Assembly (NCBI RefSeq): GCF_003350505.1
Contig: NZ_QQAY01000006.1
Location: 62,001-126,000, forward strand
Direction of reading: 5' to 3'
DNA length: 64,000 nt
DNA from: Falsibacillus pallidus
GTDB taxonomy: Bacteria; Bacillota; Bacilli; Bacillales; DSM-25281
The position numbers and the translations under genes were made by a program. Positions 1-7,723 of this stretch are shown here, piece after piece. How positions within the stretch are numbered: the stretch's first letter is position 1; every line of letters begins with the position of its first letter. Under the pieces are notes generated by a model, which was not told the origin of the DNA, did not search any database, and saw only the letters and a program-made list of their open reading frames with translations.

Positions 1-241
1 TTCCGTCCGCCCACATCGTGCAATACGGACAGCTCCTGCCCATATTATGGACGACAATCAATTCATCTTTATCTTTAAAAAGATCAAGCAGTGTGGTCTG
101 GTCCCCGGTTGAGGTTTTAAAATGGTAGTTTTCGACTTTTTTTCGAGGTACCCTTTGCCGCAGTTCAGACAGCTGTTTTTTCTTTTCTATTATTTCCTTT
201 TGAAGTTCTTCGATTTCCTTTACTGCATCTTGGATTTCCAT
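1..241 (-). CDS. DUF899-type thioredoxin-like protein, N-terminal part (cut by window edge)
   Basis: Only the first 80 codons are visible; the gene runs off the left edge on the minus strand. The ATG (complement of 239-241) follows a strong AAGGGGGAG ribosome binding site. Residues 1-32 are a charged, helix-prone stretch rich in K, E and Q. Next comes a segment starting YHFKTSTGDQTTLLDLF, then HNMGRSCPYCTMWADG with a CxxC pair in a thioredoxin-like context. This order matches the DUF899 family, whose biochemical role is not established. The family call rests on remembered motifs and the N-terminus only. Confidence 0.7.
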   Translation of the reverse strand, partial: MEIQDAVKEIEELQKEIIEKKKQLSELRQRVPRKKVENYHFKTSTGDQTTLLDLFKDKDELIVVHNMGRSCPYCTMWADG

Positions 242-367
242 GATAACTCCCCCTTTGTTCGATTCAAGTATTCTTTCGATAGGAGGAGAGGAAATCCTTT
301 ATATATCACATGAAAACATCTTTTAATATTTCGACATTCCATAGGAAATCAAAATATTTATTGGCAT

Positions 368-877
368 CTATATTTCTGTAAATACATTGGCTGCACGATC
401 TGCCATTATCCGGTTTCGGCAAAGCGTAAAAAGTGCTTGGAGAAATGAATCTACTTGGTTTGGTGACTTTGGCAGGGGAATTGTCACTCTAGGTGAGCCG
501 AATCGGCTGATAAAGTAGGTTTTCCGCTCAGCGTTTTTTCCGTCCCTCTTCAATGGATTGTACGTCCACCAAAGCGAACCGCCATCCTCTTCTACATGTT
601 GAATTTCAGCGGCCGTCGTAGATTTATTTTCTAAATAAAGCACGAGATAGTAATTGCCTTTGCGGTGCCAATCAATAAACAAAAAGTGATAAGCTTCTTC
701 TCCGTGTTTTCGGATTGTGTACCCAGCACTGACCGATTTCCCATTAACCCATTGATGAAATAGAGGAAGTTTCCCCGCTGCAGTGTCTAATTTGATCGCC
801 TCAAACTGGCTTGAAACCTGCAATTCCATCCATTGATCCATCAGAGAGCTGATTTTTAAGGCCTGCTCAATCTTCAT
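368..877 (-). CDS. hypothetical protein, 169 aa
   Basis: I do not recognise this protein. It has no signal peptide, membrane segment or cofactor motif that I can see. It looks soluble and aromatic-rich, with alternating hydrophobic stretches such as YYLVLYLENKST that suggest beta strands. The start has a good ribosome binding site (GGAGGAG about 6 nt before ATG), which supports real translation. It lies between the partial DUF899 gene and the VOC gene, all on the minus strand. A hairpin at 896-931 separates it from the VOC gene, so it probably has its own promoter. Confidence 0.75.
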   Translation of the reverse strand: MKIEQALKISSLMDQWMELQVSSQFEAIKLDTAAGKLPLFHQWVNGKSVSAGYTIRKHGEEAYHFLFIDWHRKGNYYLVLYLENKSTTAAEIQHVEEDGGSLWWTYNPLKRDGKNAERKTYFISRFGSPRVTIPLPKSPNQVDSFLQALFTLCRNRIMADRAANVFTEI

Positions 878-895
878 AAGAACTCCTCCTGCCCT

Positions 896-931
896 AAATA
901 AACGCAGCCGGATAATTGGCTGCGCTTTTTA
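896..931 (-). terminator. Rho-independent terminator after the VOC gene
   Basis: Stem GCGCAGCC/GGCTGCG with an 8-nt loop, followed by a T-rich run on the minus strand. It lies just past the stop of the leftward VOC gene. The + strand side also ends in TTTTT, so it may work both ways. Confidence 0.7.
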
Positions 932-944
932 GTGAATCGTATCC

Positions 945-1316
945 TTACACTTCTACTTCACTCATCAGAGCATGGATATTTCCATCGGGATCCTGGAAGA
1001 AGGCCATCCATGTTTCTGTATTATCGATTTTGGCGATGAGATGGGGATCTCCATGAAATTCCACGCCTTTTTGGCGGTAGTCTTCAAACGCTTTTTGAAT
1101 GTCGTTAACCTGAAAGTAGACAATGGAACTCTTGTGATCAAATTCTGCATTTTCCGGGATGCTTAAAAGAAGACGAAGGCCATTGCATTCCAAAAAAGCC
1201 ATGTTTTTAGCTTGAAAAAGCAGTGGAAGACCCAGCACTTCATGATAAAAATGGATGGATTTCTCCATCTGGTGGACAGGAATGGACACTTGTCCGATAG
1301 CGGTAATATGGTTCAT
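945..1316 (-). CDS. VOC superfamily (glyoxalase/bleomycin-resistance-like) protein
   Basis: A 123-residue single-domain protein with two beta-alpha-beta-beta-beta modules typical of the vicinal oxygen chelate fold: SIPVHQMEKSIHFYHEVLGL at the N-terminus and FFQDPDGNIHALMSE at the C-terminus. The DPDGN turn followed by strand residues and a Glu (about residue 119) is characteristic. The substrate cannot be read from sequence; the family includes glyoxalases, dioxygenases and antibiotic-binding proteins. It sits 26 nt downstream of the YlbL/SepM-like protease gene on the same strand and probably shares its transcript. Confidence 0.85.
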   Translation of the reverse strand: MNHITAIGQVSIPVHQMEKSIHFYHEVLGLPLLFQAKNMAFLECNGLRLLLSIPENAEFDHKSSIVYFQVNDIQKAFEDYRQKGVEFHGDPHLIAKIDNTETWMAFFQDPDGNIHALMSEVEV

Positions 1317-1342
1317 TACAATTCTCTCCCTTTAAAACATCT

Positions 1343-2398
1343 CTATTTAGTTTTCGGTTCTAGCTTTTCCAAGTAATCTACTGCGTCTTGCGTTGTAGCA
1401 ACAGGGATGATTTTAATCTTGTATCCTCGTTTCTTCGCTTCATCTTTAATGTCTTTCTCGTTGGCATCTTCAGGGTTCAGGTCTTTCGGGCAGAAGAAGA
1501 TATCCACGCCTGCTTTATGGGCGGCCACGATTTTGTCCCGGATGCCGCCGATCTGTCCGACATGTCCTTCAGGATCAATGGTACCTGTTCCAGCAATTTT
1601 GTATCCCTTGGTCATATCTTGATCAGAGAGCTGATTGAAGATTTCCAATGAAAACATGAGTCCTGCGGATGGGCCGCCGATGTCTCCTGCATTCACCTTT
1701 ACTTTCCGGTCGGTTTTAAGCTTCAGCATATCATCCGGCACGATCCCGACACCGACTTTGGAGGTTTTAGGATCGAGCTTCATGACTTTTACAACTGCTG
1801 TCTTTTGCTTTCCGTTTCGGGTGAATCCAATTTCAACTTGATCTCCGGCCTTTTTATTCTTGTTGATATAGTGGATGAAATCCTCTGTTTGATTGAGTGT
1901 CTTTCCATCCAATGTGTGAATAACATCGCCGACTTTAAGCTTCTTTTTTGCCTCGGATTTAGGCAGGATGGCTTGGACAAACACCCCGTTATGTAAGGTT
2001 TCAACCGGTTCGCCTGCTGTCTTCAGACCAGCTGCTATTGCATTGGTCTGAGATCCGTCCATCATATGTTTCAGAAGTTCGCCGTACTCTTCATCAGACA
2101 GATCGCCTTTCACATTCTTTGCATTTTCGATTTGGGTATCAGGTGCAACCAACCCATAGATCAGGACATAAGGATTGTAGGCCTTAATGGATAAAACGGT
2201 CGTTAGTGAGAAGCTGCCTTTTTCTTTTTTATGGCCGCCGACCACTGTAACTTTTTTGTCCAATGCCTCAATGGTTCCGGGTTGATAGAGATAGTAAGGC
2301 GTTGGAATGAAGGCAACCAGTAAGAATATAAACAACGTTATAATCGTTGTTTTGGCCCAGCTGAATCTTCTGGGACGATTTCGATTTCGTTGGCTCAT
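1343..2398 (-). CDS. membrane-anchored PDZ-Lon serine protease, YlbL/SepM family
   Basis: A 351-residue protein with a basic N-terminus, one membrane segment (about residues 18-36), a PDZ domain (about 135-210, with LKVGDVIHTLDGK) and a C-terminal Lon-type protease domain. The catalytic dyad is visible as Ser244 in GGPSAG and Lys289 in GGIRDK. Related proteins are B. subtilis YlbL and streptococcal SepM, which cleaves a competence pheromone outside the membrane; the substrate here is unknown. In Bacillus, ylbL usually lies in the coaD-ylbK-ylbM region, so this copy between a VOC gene and nnrD may be a paralogue. It is divergent from nnrD. Confidence 0.88.
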   Translation of the reverse strand: MSQRNRNRPRRFSWAKTTIITLFIFLLVAFIPTPYYLYQPGTIEALDKKVTVVGGHKKEKGSFSLTTVLSIKAYNPYVLIYGLVAPDTQIENAKNVKGDLSDEEYGELLKHMMDGSQTNAIAAGLKTAGEPVETLHNGVFVQAILPKSEAKKKLKVGDVIHTLDGKTLNQTEDFIHYINKNKKAGDQVEIGFTRNGKQKTAVVKVMKLDPKTSKVGVGIVPDDMLKLKTDRKVKVNAGDIGGPSAGLMFSLEIFNQLSDQDMTKGYKIAGTGTIDPEGHVGQIGGIRDKIVAAHKAGVDIFFCPKDLNPEDANEKDIKDEAKKRGYKIKIIPVATTQDAVDYLEKLEPKTK

Positions 2399-2565
2399 GC
2401 GCTTTCCTCCGAATTATAGGATTATTTGAAATTTTTGGTGTTCAGTAACCTTATTTTATCATTTTAAGCTTCTAAGAATATAGTCTTAGGAAATGTTTTG
2501 ATTGAAATACGCACAAATGTGGAATAGGTATGTTATGCATCAAAAAGATCGGAGGAATGCAGGGG

Positions 2566-3417
2566 ATGAATGAAAAAACCACGGCGTGGACGGAAGAAAA
2601 AGTAAGAAAAACTCTGCCGGTAAGAGGAGAGGATAGCCATAAAGGTACCTATGGGACAGGGCTGTTGATTGCAGGAAGCACCGATATGCCGGGGGCAGCG
2701 ATCATTTCTTCGCAGGCGGCCATGAGATCCGGGATTGGGAAGCTGGTGGTTGGCACAAGTGAGGATGTCATTCCATCCATTGTCCCTGTGCTCCCTGAAG
2801 CCACTTACTGGAGAAACGGACTGGATCACCTCGCAAGTGATGGGATTCAACAAGAATTTCGTGCAGCCGCCATCGGTCCGGGGCTTCCCCCTGAGGAAAA
2901 AGTGGAAAAGGCCCTTCATAAGCTCCTTGAGAAAGATATTCCATTGATTGTAGATGCAGGTGCGTTGGAAAAGATCCCTTCAACATTTTCGGACCGGAAA
3001 TCACCTGTTATCCTGACTCCACATCCAGGTGAATTTTCCCGAATCACAGGGGTTTCAGTGGAAAAAGTGCAAAATGCGCGGGTTGAGCTTGCAAAAGAAT
3101 GGGCTGAGAAGCTGAATGCAGTGATTGTCCTTAAAGGAAATAATACGGTCACTGCATTCCCTGATGGGGAAGCATTCCTCAACCCGACAGGAAATGCAGC
3201 CTTGGCCAAAGGGGGGACAGGCGACGCATTGACGGGGATGCTCCTTGGGATGCTTTGCTGCCATGAAAATTATCGACACGGCATTTTAAACGGTGTCTAC
3301 CTGCACGGGGCATGTGCAGACAAGTGGGTGAAGGAGAATTCTGCCCATACGCTCCTTGCACATGAACTCTCGGAGCTGCTTCCTCAGGTCTTGCGGCATT
3401 TTGAAACAAAAGCTTGA
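2566..3417 (+). CDS. nnrD: ADP-dependent NAD(P)H-hydrate dehydratase
   Basis: Ribokinase-fold repair enzyme that dehydrates damaged NADHX/NADPHX back to NAD(P)H using ADP; cytoplasmic. The 283-residue sequence carries the family hallmarks: ESHKGTYGTGLLIAGS-like N-terminus (here DSHKGTYGTGLLIAGS), AMRSGIGKLVVGT, AAIGPGL, LTPHPGEF, VLKGNNTVTAFPDG and the GNAALAKGGTGDALTGML nucleotide/catalytic loop. It resembles B. subtilis YxkO. The frame is open from 2530, but GGAGG at 2551-2555 is correctly spaced only for the ATG at 2566, so that start is preferred. There is no fused epimerase domain; nnrE must be elsewhere. Confidence 0.93.
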   Translation: MNEKTTAWTEEKVRKTLPVRGEDSHKGTYGTGLLIAGSTDMPGAAIISSQAAMRSGIGKLVVGTSEDVIPSIVPVLPEATYWRNGLDHLASDGIQQEFRAAAIGPGLPPEEKVEKALHKLLEKDIPLIVDAGALEKIPSTFSDRKSPVILTPHPGEFSRITGVSVEKVQNARVELAKEWAEKLNAVIVLKGNNTVTAFPDGEAFLNPTGNAALAKGGTGDALTGMLLGMLCCHENYRHGILNGVYLHGACADKWVKENSAHTLLAHELSELLPQVLRHFETKA

Positions 3418-3455
3418 GAAAGTAAAAAAATCTTATACATAAAGGAGAGATGGGT

Positions 3456-4205
3456 ATGTGGATGGCGGTCTTATGGGGTGCCATAGCCGGTTCGGCGACG
3501 CTGCTCGGGGCTTTTGCAGTCCTGAAAGTTTCATTTAATAAAAGAATGATCGGCATGATTATGGCGCTTGGAACAGGGGCCCTTATTGGTGCGACTGCCT
3601 ATGAATTATTAGGGGAGGCAGTCGAGAAAAGCGGTTTTACGGAGGCTGCCATTGGATTTTTAGGCGGGGCGCTCGTTTTTACCATCTTTGATTATCTTGT
3701 ATCCAGAAGTGGTGGACACAAACGAAAGAGTTCGGATGGGACAAAGTCGAAGGAATCAGGCGATTCGAATTCCTCCAACACAGGCATGGCCATTTTTATC
3801 GGGACAATCATGGATGCCATTCCTGAATCCGCGATGATTGGTTTAAGCCTGATTGAAGGCGGAGGGGTCAGTGCCGCGCTGGTAGTCGCGATTTTTATCA
3901 GTAACTTTCCAGAAGGTTTGTCCAGTACAGTCGGTTTGAAAAAAAGCGGCTACACGAATGGGAAGATCATGTGGATGTGGGTAATCGTTCTTGCCTTCTC
4001 TGCCTTGAGTTCATTGGGCGGGGCGCTTCTGCTCCAGGATGCTTCTGACAGTGTGAAAGCCATCATGAGTTCATTTGCCGGCGGCGGGATCATTGCCATG
4101 GTTGCTTCCACCATGATGCCGGAAGCATACGAAGAAGGAGGTCCGAGCGTCGGATTTATCACAGCAGTCGGCGTCTTCATCTCGTTGATTCTGCATCATT
4201 TGTAA
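3456..4205 (+). CDS. ZIP family divalent metal transporter (GufA/ZupT-like)
   Basis: A 249-residue membrane protein with about eight predicted transmembrane helices. Metal-binding helix motifs typical of ZIP proteins are visible: TIMDAIPESAMIGLSL and ISNFPEGLSSTVGL, with the conserved P-E pairs. A charged, hydrophilic loop (about residues 90-112, rich in K, S, D) replaces the His-rich loop of many ZIPs. ZIP proteins carry zinc, iron or manganese into the cytoplasm; the metal is not predictable here. AAGGAG at 3442-3447 favours the ATG at 3456 over the one at 3450. It follows nnrD by about 40 nt and could be cotranscribed. Confidence 0.88.
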   Translation: MWMAVLWGAIAGSATLLGAFAVLKVSFNKRMIGMIMALGTGALIGATAYELLGEAVEKSGFTEAAIGFLGGALVFTIFDYLVSRSGGHKRKSSDGTKSKESGDSNSSNTGMAIFIGTIMDAIPESAMIGLSLIEGGGVSAALVVAIFISNFPEGLSSTVGLKKSGYTNGKIMWMWVIVLAFSALSSLGGALLLQDASDSVKAIMSSFAGGGIIAMVASTMMPEAYEEGGPSVGFITAVGVFISLILHHL

Positions 4206-4283
4206 TAACACCAGGTGCATAAATATGGTTGGTTGTCAGAACCTATTGATATTGAAGCATCATGTCGGTATCGAGGGGTATTT

Positions 4284-5279
4284 ATGGGATATTTTGAAAA
4301 AAACAAAAGAGAATTGCTATCTAATGCGTTTACGGTATTTAAAATCGCCCTTGCCTCAGGTCTTTCATGGGAGCTGGCCAAGCTGGCAGGATCCGTTCAT
4401 CCATACTTAGCGCCATTATCTGTCATGCTTTGTCTGCAGAGTTCAGTTGTCGCTTCTATCAGGTTCTCCCTTCGCAGGATTCTTGGCACCGTTATCGGGG
4501 TCATCGTGGTGATCCTTGCAGCAGAACAGTTTTCCCTCAATGGGTGGACGCTGGGGTTTCTCATATTAGTCGGAGGGTTGATCGTCAACTTTCTCAAATT
4601 CGATATTGTCGTCATTCATCAAGCTGTCATTACCATTTTACTTGTATTCGTTTTTGAAAAAGCGAGCGGCCATTATGCAGTCGATCGAATTCGCGATACT
4701 GCCATCGGGGCAGCGACTGCCGTGGTCATCCAAGTGCTGTTAAGCCTATGGGGCAGTTCGTACAGCTATGTAAAAAGAGTAGACCGCCATTCGAAGGAGC
4801 TCGCGGCATCTTTTGAAGTCTGTGCCAAGTGGCTTGAAAATGGTTCGCCTCTTTCCCAAGGAACCGTTCTGAAGAAGCAAGCAGACGAACTATATACTGA
4901 ATTCCTTCATGATAAAAAGAGGCTGAGGAAGTCGTTGGGCGGTTTCAAAATTTCTCCTATTATGAAAAGGAAGAAAGAGGACTGGAAAAGGTGCAAATCA
5001 AGCTTGGAGCATCAGGATCAAGGATATCAATACTTGCTTGAAACAATGGGGATCCTGCTGGATTGGTCAGCGTCGGGGTGGATGGAATCGATGGATAGAC
5101 GAATATGGGCGATGCAGCTCGAAGCTGTCAGCAGGTATTTCCAAAGCTTGAAGTCTACCTCAAGTGATGTTCAATTCCCTGATTTTGCTGCGATCTATCC
5201 CATTGCGAAGGAAAAAGACCGATTTCACATCGCCCAGTACTACCATACGGAGCAATTTATTAAAAGATTGCGGATATGA
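4284..5279 (+). CDS. FUSC/aromatic acid exporter family (DUF939-like) membrane protein
   Basis: A 331-residue protein whose N-terminal half has about five to six membrane helices (residues about 15-150, including SVMLCLQSSVVASIRFSLRR and LGTVIGVIVVILAA). A long charged cytoplasmic C-terminal half follows. This is the layout of the ArAE_1/DUF939 branch of FUSC-like proteins, annotated as putative aromatic acid exporters; activity of this branch is mostly inferred. An upstream extension to 4215 is open, but GAGGGG at 4273-4278 points to the ATG at 4284. No terminator is obvious; a 21-bp repeat array begins about 70 nt after the stop. Confidence 0.8.
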   Translation: MGYFEKNKRELLSNAFTVFKIALASGLSWELAKLAGSVHPYLAPLSVMLCLQSSVVASIRFSLRRILGTVIGVIVVILAAEQFSLNGWTLGFLILVGGLIVNFLKFDIVVIHQAVITILLVFVFEKASGHYAVDRIRDTAIGAATAVVIQVLLSLWGSSYSYVKRVDRHSKELAASFEVCAKWLENGSPLSQGTVLKKQADELYTEFLHDKKRLRKSLGGFKISPIMKRKKEDWKRCKSSLEHQDQGYQYLLETMGILLDWSASGWMESMDRRIWAMQLEAVSRYFQSLKSTSSDVQFPDFAAIYPIAKEKDRFHIAQYYHTEQFIKRLRI

Positions 5280-5349
5280 ACAGTTTTTGGAATGAGAAAA
5301 GGTGCAAATAGAGAAGGATTTGGCGTATATTAACTCTCTCCATTTGGGC

Positions 5350-5475
5350 TTTGCGCGGGAAATCGGCGTCTATGCACCGTTTACTAGTGCCTATGCGCGA
5401 AACTCACCCCGCTATGCACCGATTAGAACGTCCTATGCGCCAAACTCTCCCTCTTATGCGCGAGCGGCAAAATCA
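5350..5475 (+). repeat. 21-bp-period array A (TATGCGC family), six units
   Basis: Six consecutive units of exactly 21 bp begin at 5350, 5371, 5392, 5413, 5434 and 5455. Each opens with TATGCRC or a near match (TTTGCGC in the first), and the remaining 14 bp vary. Because 21 is a multiple of three and no stop recurs, several frames stay open; I do not think any is a gene. A TTTTTGTCGA module follows at once on the minus strand. The array lies in the gap between the FUSC-like gene and the convergent GNAT gene. Confidence 0.85.
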
Positions 5476-5485
5476 CCAGCATAAA

Positions 5486-5501
5486 TCGACAAAAACCGAG
5501 G
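5486..5501 (-). repeat. TTTTTGTCGA module, copy next to array A
   Basis: On the minus strand this reads CCTCGGTTTTTGTCGA. It matches the core of modules at 13640-13678, 20887-20930 and 22367-22411. Reading in the module direction, array A follows within about 11 nt, the same polarity seen at the other arrays that have a module. Confidence 0.7.
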
Positions 5502-5515
5502 CGTGTCCATGCACC

Positions 5516-5559
5516 ACAAAAAAGCCTGAGGACCATTCGCACGGCATTCCTCAAGCTTT
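5516..5559 (-). terminator. Rho-independent terminator after the GNAT gene
   Basis: On the minus strand a stem AAGCTTGAGGA/TCCTCAGGCTT closes a 15-nt loop and is followed by TTTTTT. It lies 18 nt beyond the GNAT stop codon. Confidence 0.8.
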
Positions 5560-5577
5560 GTTTTGTTATTCGTAGGC

Positions 5578-6090
5578 TTAAACCCATTCTTCTTTCAAAA
5601 TGGCATAGTAATATTCATCCCACCAGCCTTCGCCATGAGGGATGCATTTTTTAAAATAGCCTTCGCGCCTCATGCCGATTTTCTCCATTACCTTCCATGA
5701 AGGTGGATTATCCGGCTGGCAGGTGGCGATGATCCGATGTAGGCCAAGCTCTTCAAAACCATATTTTAAGAGGGCTTTCGCTGCTTCTGAAGCGTAGCCT
5801 TTATTTTGGTAGTCAGGGTTGAAGACCCAGCCAATTTCGTACGTATGATCCCCAAAGTATTTATGGAACACCATATGTCCGATTAAAGCACCATTTTTTT
5901 TCAGGATGACAGGGAACTTTTCCACTTTTTCACCCGCGTTTTTACGGGTAAACTCCCGGGCATCCTCCTCGCTGAAGACGCCTTCCGGAATAAAATGCAT
6001 GACCTCTTTATTTGAAGTATATTTGTAGACGTCTTCCCAATCGTGTTCCGTAAATTTACGGATCTGCAATCTGTCGGTTGTTAGGTTCAT
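5578..6090 (-). CDS. GNAT family N-acetyltransferase (RimJ/RimL-like)
   Basis: A 170-residue protein beginning LTTDRLQIRKFTEHDWEDVY, the usual opening of RimJ/RimL-type acetyltransferases. The acetyl-CoA loop region is visible as EIGWVFNPDYQNKGYASEAA (Q-N-K-G-Y-A), followed by LHRIIATCQPDNPPSWKVME and EKIGMRREGYFKK. These motifs place it in the Acetyltransf_3 family, which acetylates N-terminal or small-molecule amines with acetyl-CoA in the cytoplasm. The substrate is not predictable. It is a single-gene unit with its own terminator. Confidence 0.9.
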   Translation of the reverse strand: MNLTTDRLQIRKFTEHDWEDVYKYTSNKEVMHFIPEGVFSEEDAREFTRKNAGEKVEKFPVILKKNGALIGHMVFHKYFGDHTYEIGWVFNPDYQNKGYASEAAKALLKYGFEELGLHRIIATCQPDNPPSWKVMEKIGMRREGYFKKCIPHGEGWWDEYYYAILKEEWV

Positions 6091-6185
6091 GAGTATGGCT
6101 CCTATTAATGATTATAATTTCAATCAGCTATTACATTCGGCAAAAGGGAGAAAAACCCTTTTTCCCAATCTGCCTCATGGGGTCT

Positions 6186-6215
6186 TTCACGAAATGTATG
6201 GGAAAGTGTTATAAT
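6186..6215 (+). promoter_or_regulatory. sigma-A promoter with extended -10 for the ywbD-like gene
   Basis: TATAAT at 6210-6215 is preceded by TGT (extended -10). A weak -35, TTCACG, lies at 6186-6191 with an 18-bp spacer. The predicted start is about 55 nt upstream of the methyltransferase ATG. Confidence 0.6.
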
Positions 6216-6275
6216 TGTACAGACTTTTAAGGGTTCGGTTTCTGGAAATTTTTTGAGAGAGTAGTTGATTCTGTA

Positions 6276-7466
6276 ATGAAAAAAACAACGGTAAAAATAA
6301 AACCTCAATATATAAAACAATATCAAAGCGGTTATCCACTTATTGCAAAAGAAGCGCTGGCCAACAGCAGCAGCCTCGATCAAGAAGGCGAAATCATCGA
6401 TTTAAAGGATGATAGGAACGGGTTTATCGGACGGGGCTATTATGGAAGGCAGAATAAAGGATACGGCTGGATTCTGACGAGAAAAGAAAAGGAAGAAATC
6501 GATGGCGCTTTTTTTGTAAAAAAAATCAGCAATGCCGTCGGTCAGCGGTCTCATTTGCTTCAGTCTGAAGAAACCACTGCCTTTCGCGTCTTCAATGGGG
6601 AAGGGGACGGCATCGGCGGATTGACCATCGACTATTTTGACGGCTATTACCTTGTCACTTGGTACAGCTTAGGGATGTACCAGTTCCGGAATTTTGTGTT
6701 CGAAGCCATTAAAACACTTCCGAACCTAAAAGGAATCTATCAGAAGAAACGCTTCGATTCCAAAGGACAGTATGTGGAGGATGATGATTTCGTTTCCGGG
6801 ACAAGGCCGGATTTCCCCTTGATTGTAAAAGAAAATGGAGTGAACTTTGCCATTTACCTTAATGATGGCGCAATGGTCGGCGTTTTCCTCGATCAAAGGG
6901 AAGTAAGAAAGCGGATCAGGGACCACTATGCAGACGGAAAGACGGTATTGAATACCTTCTCTTACACCGGGGCCTTTTCTGTTTTTGCGGCTATGGGCGG
7001 TGCGGTGAAAACGACCAGCGTCGACCTGGCCAACCGCAGCCTTCCGAAAACCATCGAGCAGTTCAGCGTGAACGGGATCGATTATGAGGGACAGGACATC
7101 ATTGTGGAAGATGTGTTTAAGTACTTCAAGTATGCCGTGCGGAAAGAGTTGAAGTTCGATATGGTGATCCTCGATCCGCCAAGCTTTGCGAGGTCCAAAA
7201 AATTCACATTTAGTGCAGCAAAGGATTATACGAATCTGTTGAAGGAAGCAATCTCCATTACGGAAAAAGGAGGCGTGATCGTCGCCTCCACTAACTGCAG
7301 CACATTCGGCATGAAAAAATTCAAGCAATTCATCGATGCCGCATTCCGCGAATCTGAGGGAAAATATAAAATCCTCGAAGAACATTCGCTGCCGGAAGAC
7401 TTCAAGACTATCAGCGAATTTAAGGAAGGCAACTATCTCAAAGTCGTCTTCATTCAAAAAAAATAA
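6276..7466 (+). CDS. ywbD: class I SAM-dependent rRNA methyltransferase, RlmI/YwbD-like
   Basis: A 396-residue protein with an N-terminal PUA-like region (residues about 5-85, ending in GYGWILTRK) and a C-terminal Rossmann methyltransferase domain. SAM-binding motif I is VLNTFSYTGAFSVFAAMGGA, motif IV is MVILDPPSFARSKK, and a Cys follows in ASTNCSTF. E. coli RlmI methylates C1962 of 23S rRNA, and this protein resembles B. subtilis YwbD; the exact target is inferred. The ribosome binding site (GAGAGAG) is rather distant, so translation may be modest. A strong hairpin terminator follows. Confidence 0.85.
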   Translation: MKKTTVKIKPQYIKQYQSGYPLIAKEALANSSSLDQEGEIIDLKDDRNGFIGRGYYGRQNKGYGWILTRKEKEEIDGAFFVKKISNAVGQRSHLLQSEETTAFRVFNGEGDGIGGLTIDYFDGYYLVTWYSLGMYQFRNFVFEAIKTLPNLKGIYQKKRFDSKGQYVEDDDFVSGTRPDFPLIVKENGVNFAIYLNDGAMVGVFLDQREVRKRIRDHYADGKTVLNTFSYTGAFSVFAAMGGAVKTTSVDLANRSLPKTIEQFSVNGIDYEGQDIIVEDVFKYFKYAVRKELKFDMVILDPPSFARSKKFTFSAAKDYTNLLKEAISITEKGGVIVASTNCSTFGMKKFKQFIDAAFRESEGKYKILEEHSLPEDFKTISEFKEGNYLKVVFIQKK

Positions 7467-7479
7467 ACGTAAAATGAAG

Positions 7480-7513
7480 AGAGCCCCCAGGCAGATGCCA
7501 TGGGGGCTTTCTT
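7480..7513 (+). terminator. Rho-independent terminator after ywbD
   Basis: Perfect stem AGCCCCCA/TGGGGGCT followed by TTTCTT, 14 nt past the stop codon. Confidence 0.85.
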
Positions 7514-7529
7514 CGTTTGACAATATTCG

Positions 7530-7720
7530 GGGCGTGTCCAGCTCCACCGGCTAGAGGCTGGGAGGTTTCCTTCAGTGCGCTTACGATAAGTCAACATCGA
7601 ATCGCTTCGCTCTTCGTGTTTCCTTTATCTCGCAGCACTTCAGTCCAACCTCCGCGCCTCTTATACTTTTTCGCAGGCGAAAAAGTACTCAAACAGCCGG
7701 CTCCGCTTTTCTTTTGTGTC
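7530..7720. repeat. non-coding gap with a candidate dispersed repeat
   Basis: Between the convergent ends of ywbD and the MMPL gene lies about 190 bp without a credible gene. It opens GGCGTGTCCAGCTCCACCGG and closes CAGCCGGCTCCGCTTTTC. From memory, GTGTCCAGCTCC-type sequences recur between genes in many Bacillus genomes. The first ten bases also resemble those flanking the module at 5486 (GGCGTGTCCA). Only one full copy is in this window, so the repeat status is unproven. Confidence 0.4.
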
Positions 7721-7723
7721 GCT

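Noticed and set aside
5302-5484. Open frame of 60 codons across array A
   Set aside because: It exists only because 21-bp units contain no stop in that frame; other frames through the same array are open too, and no ribosome binding site or family is seen.
6726-7547. 273-codon minus-strand frame opposite the RlmI-like gene
   Set aside because: It lies antisense to a well-supported methyltransferase gene and shows no family features.
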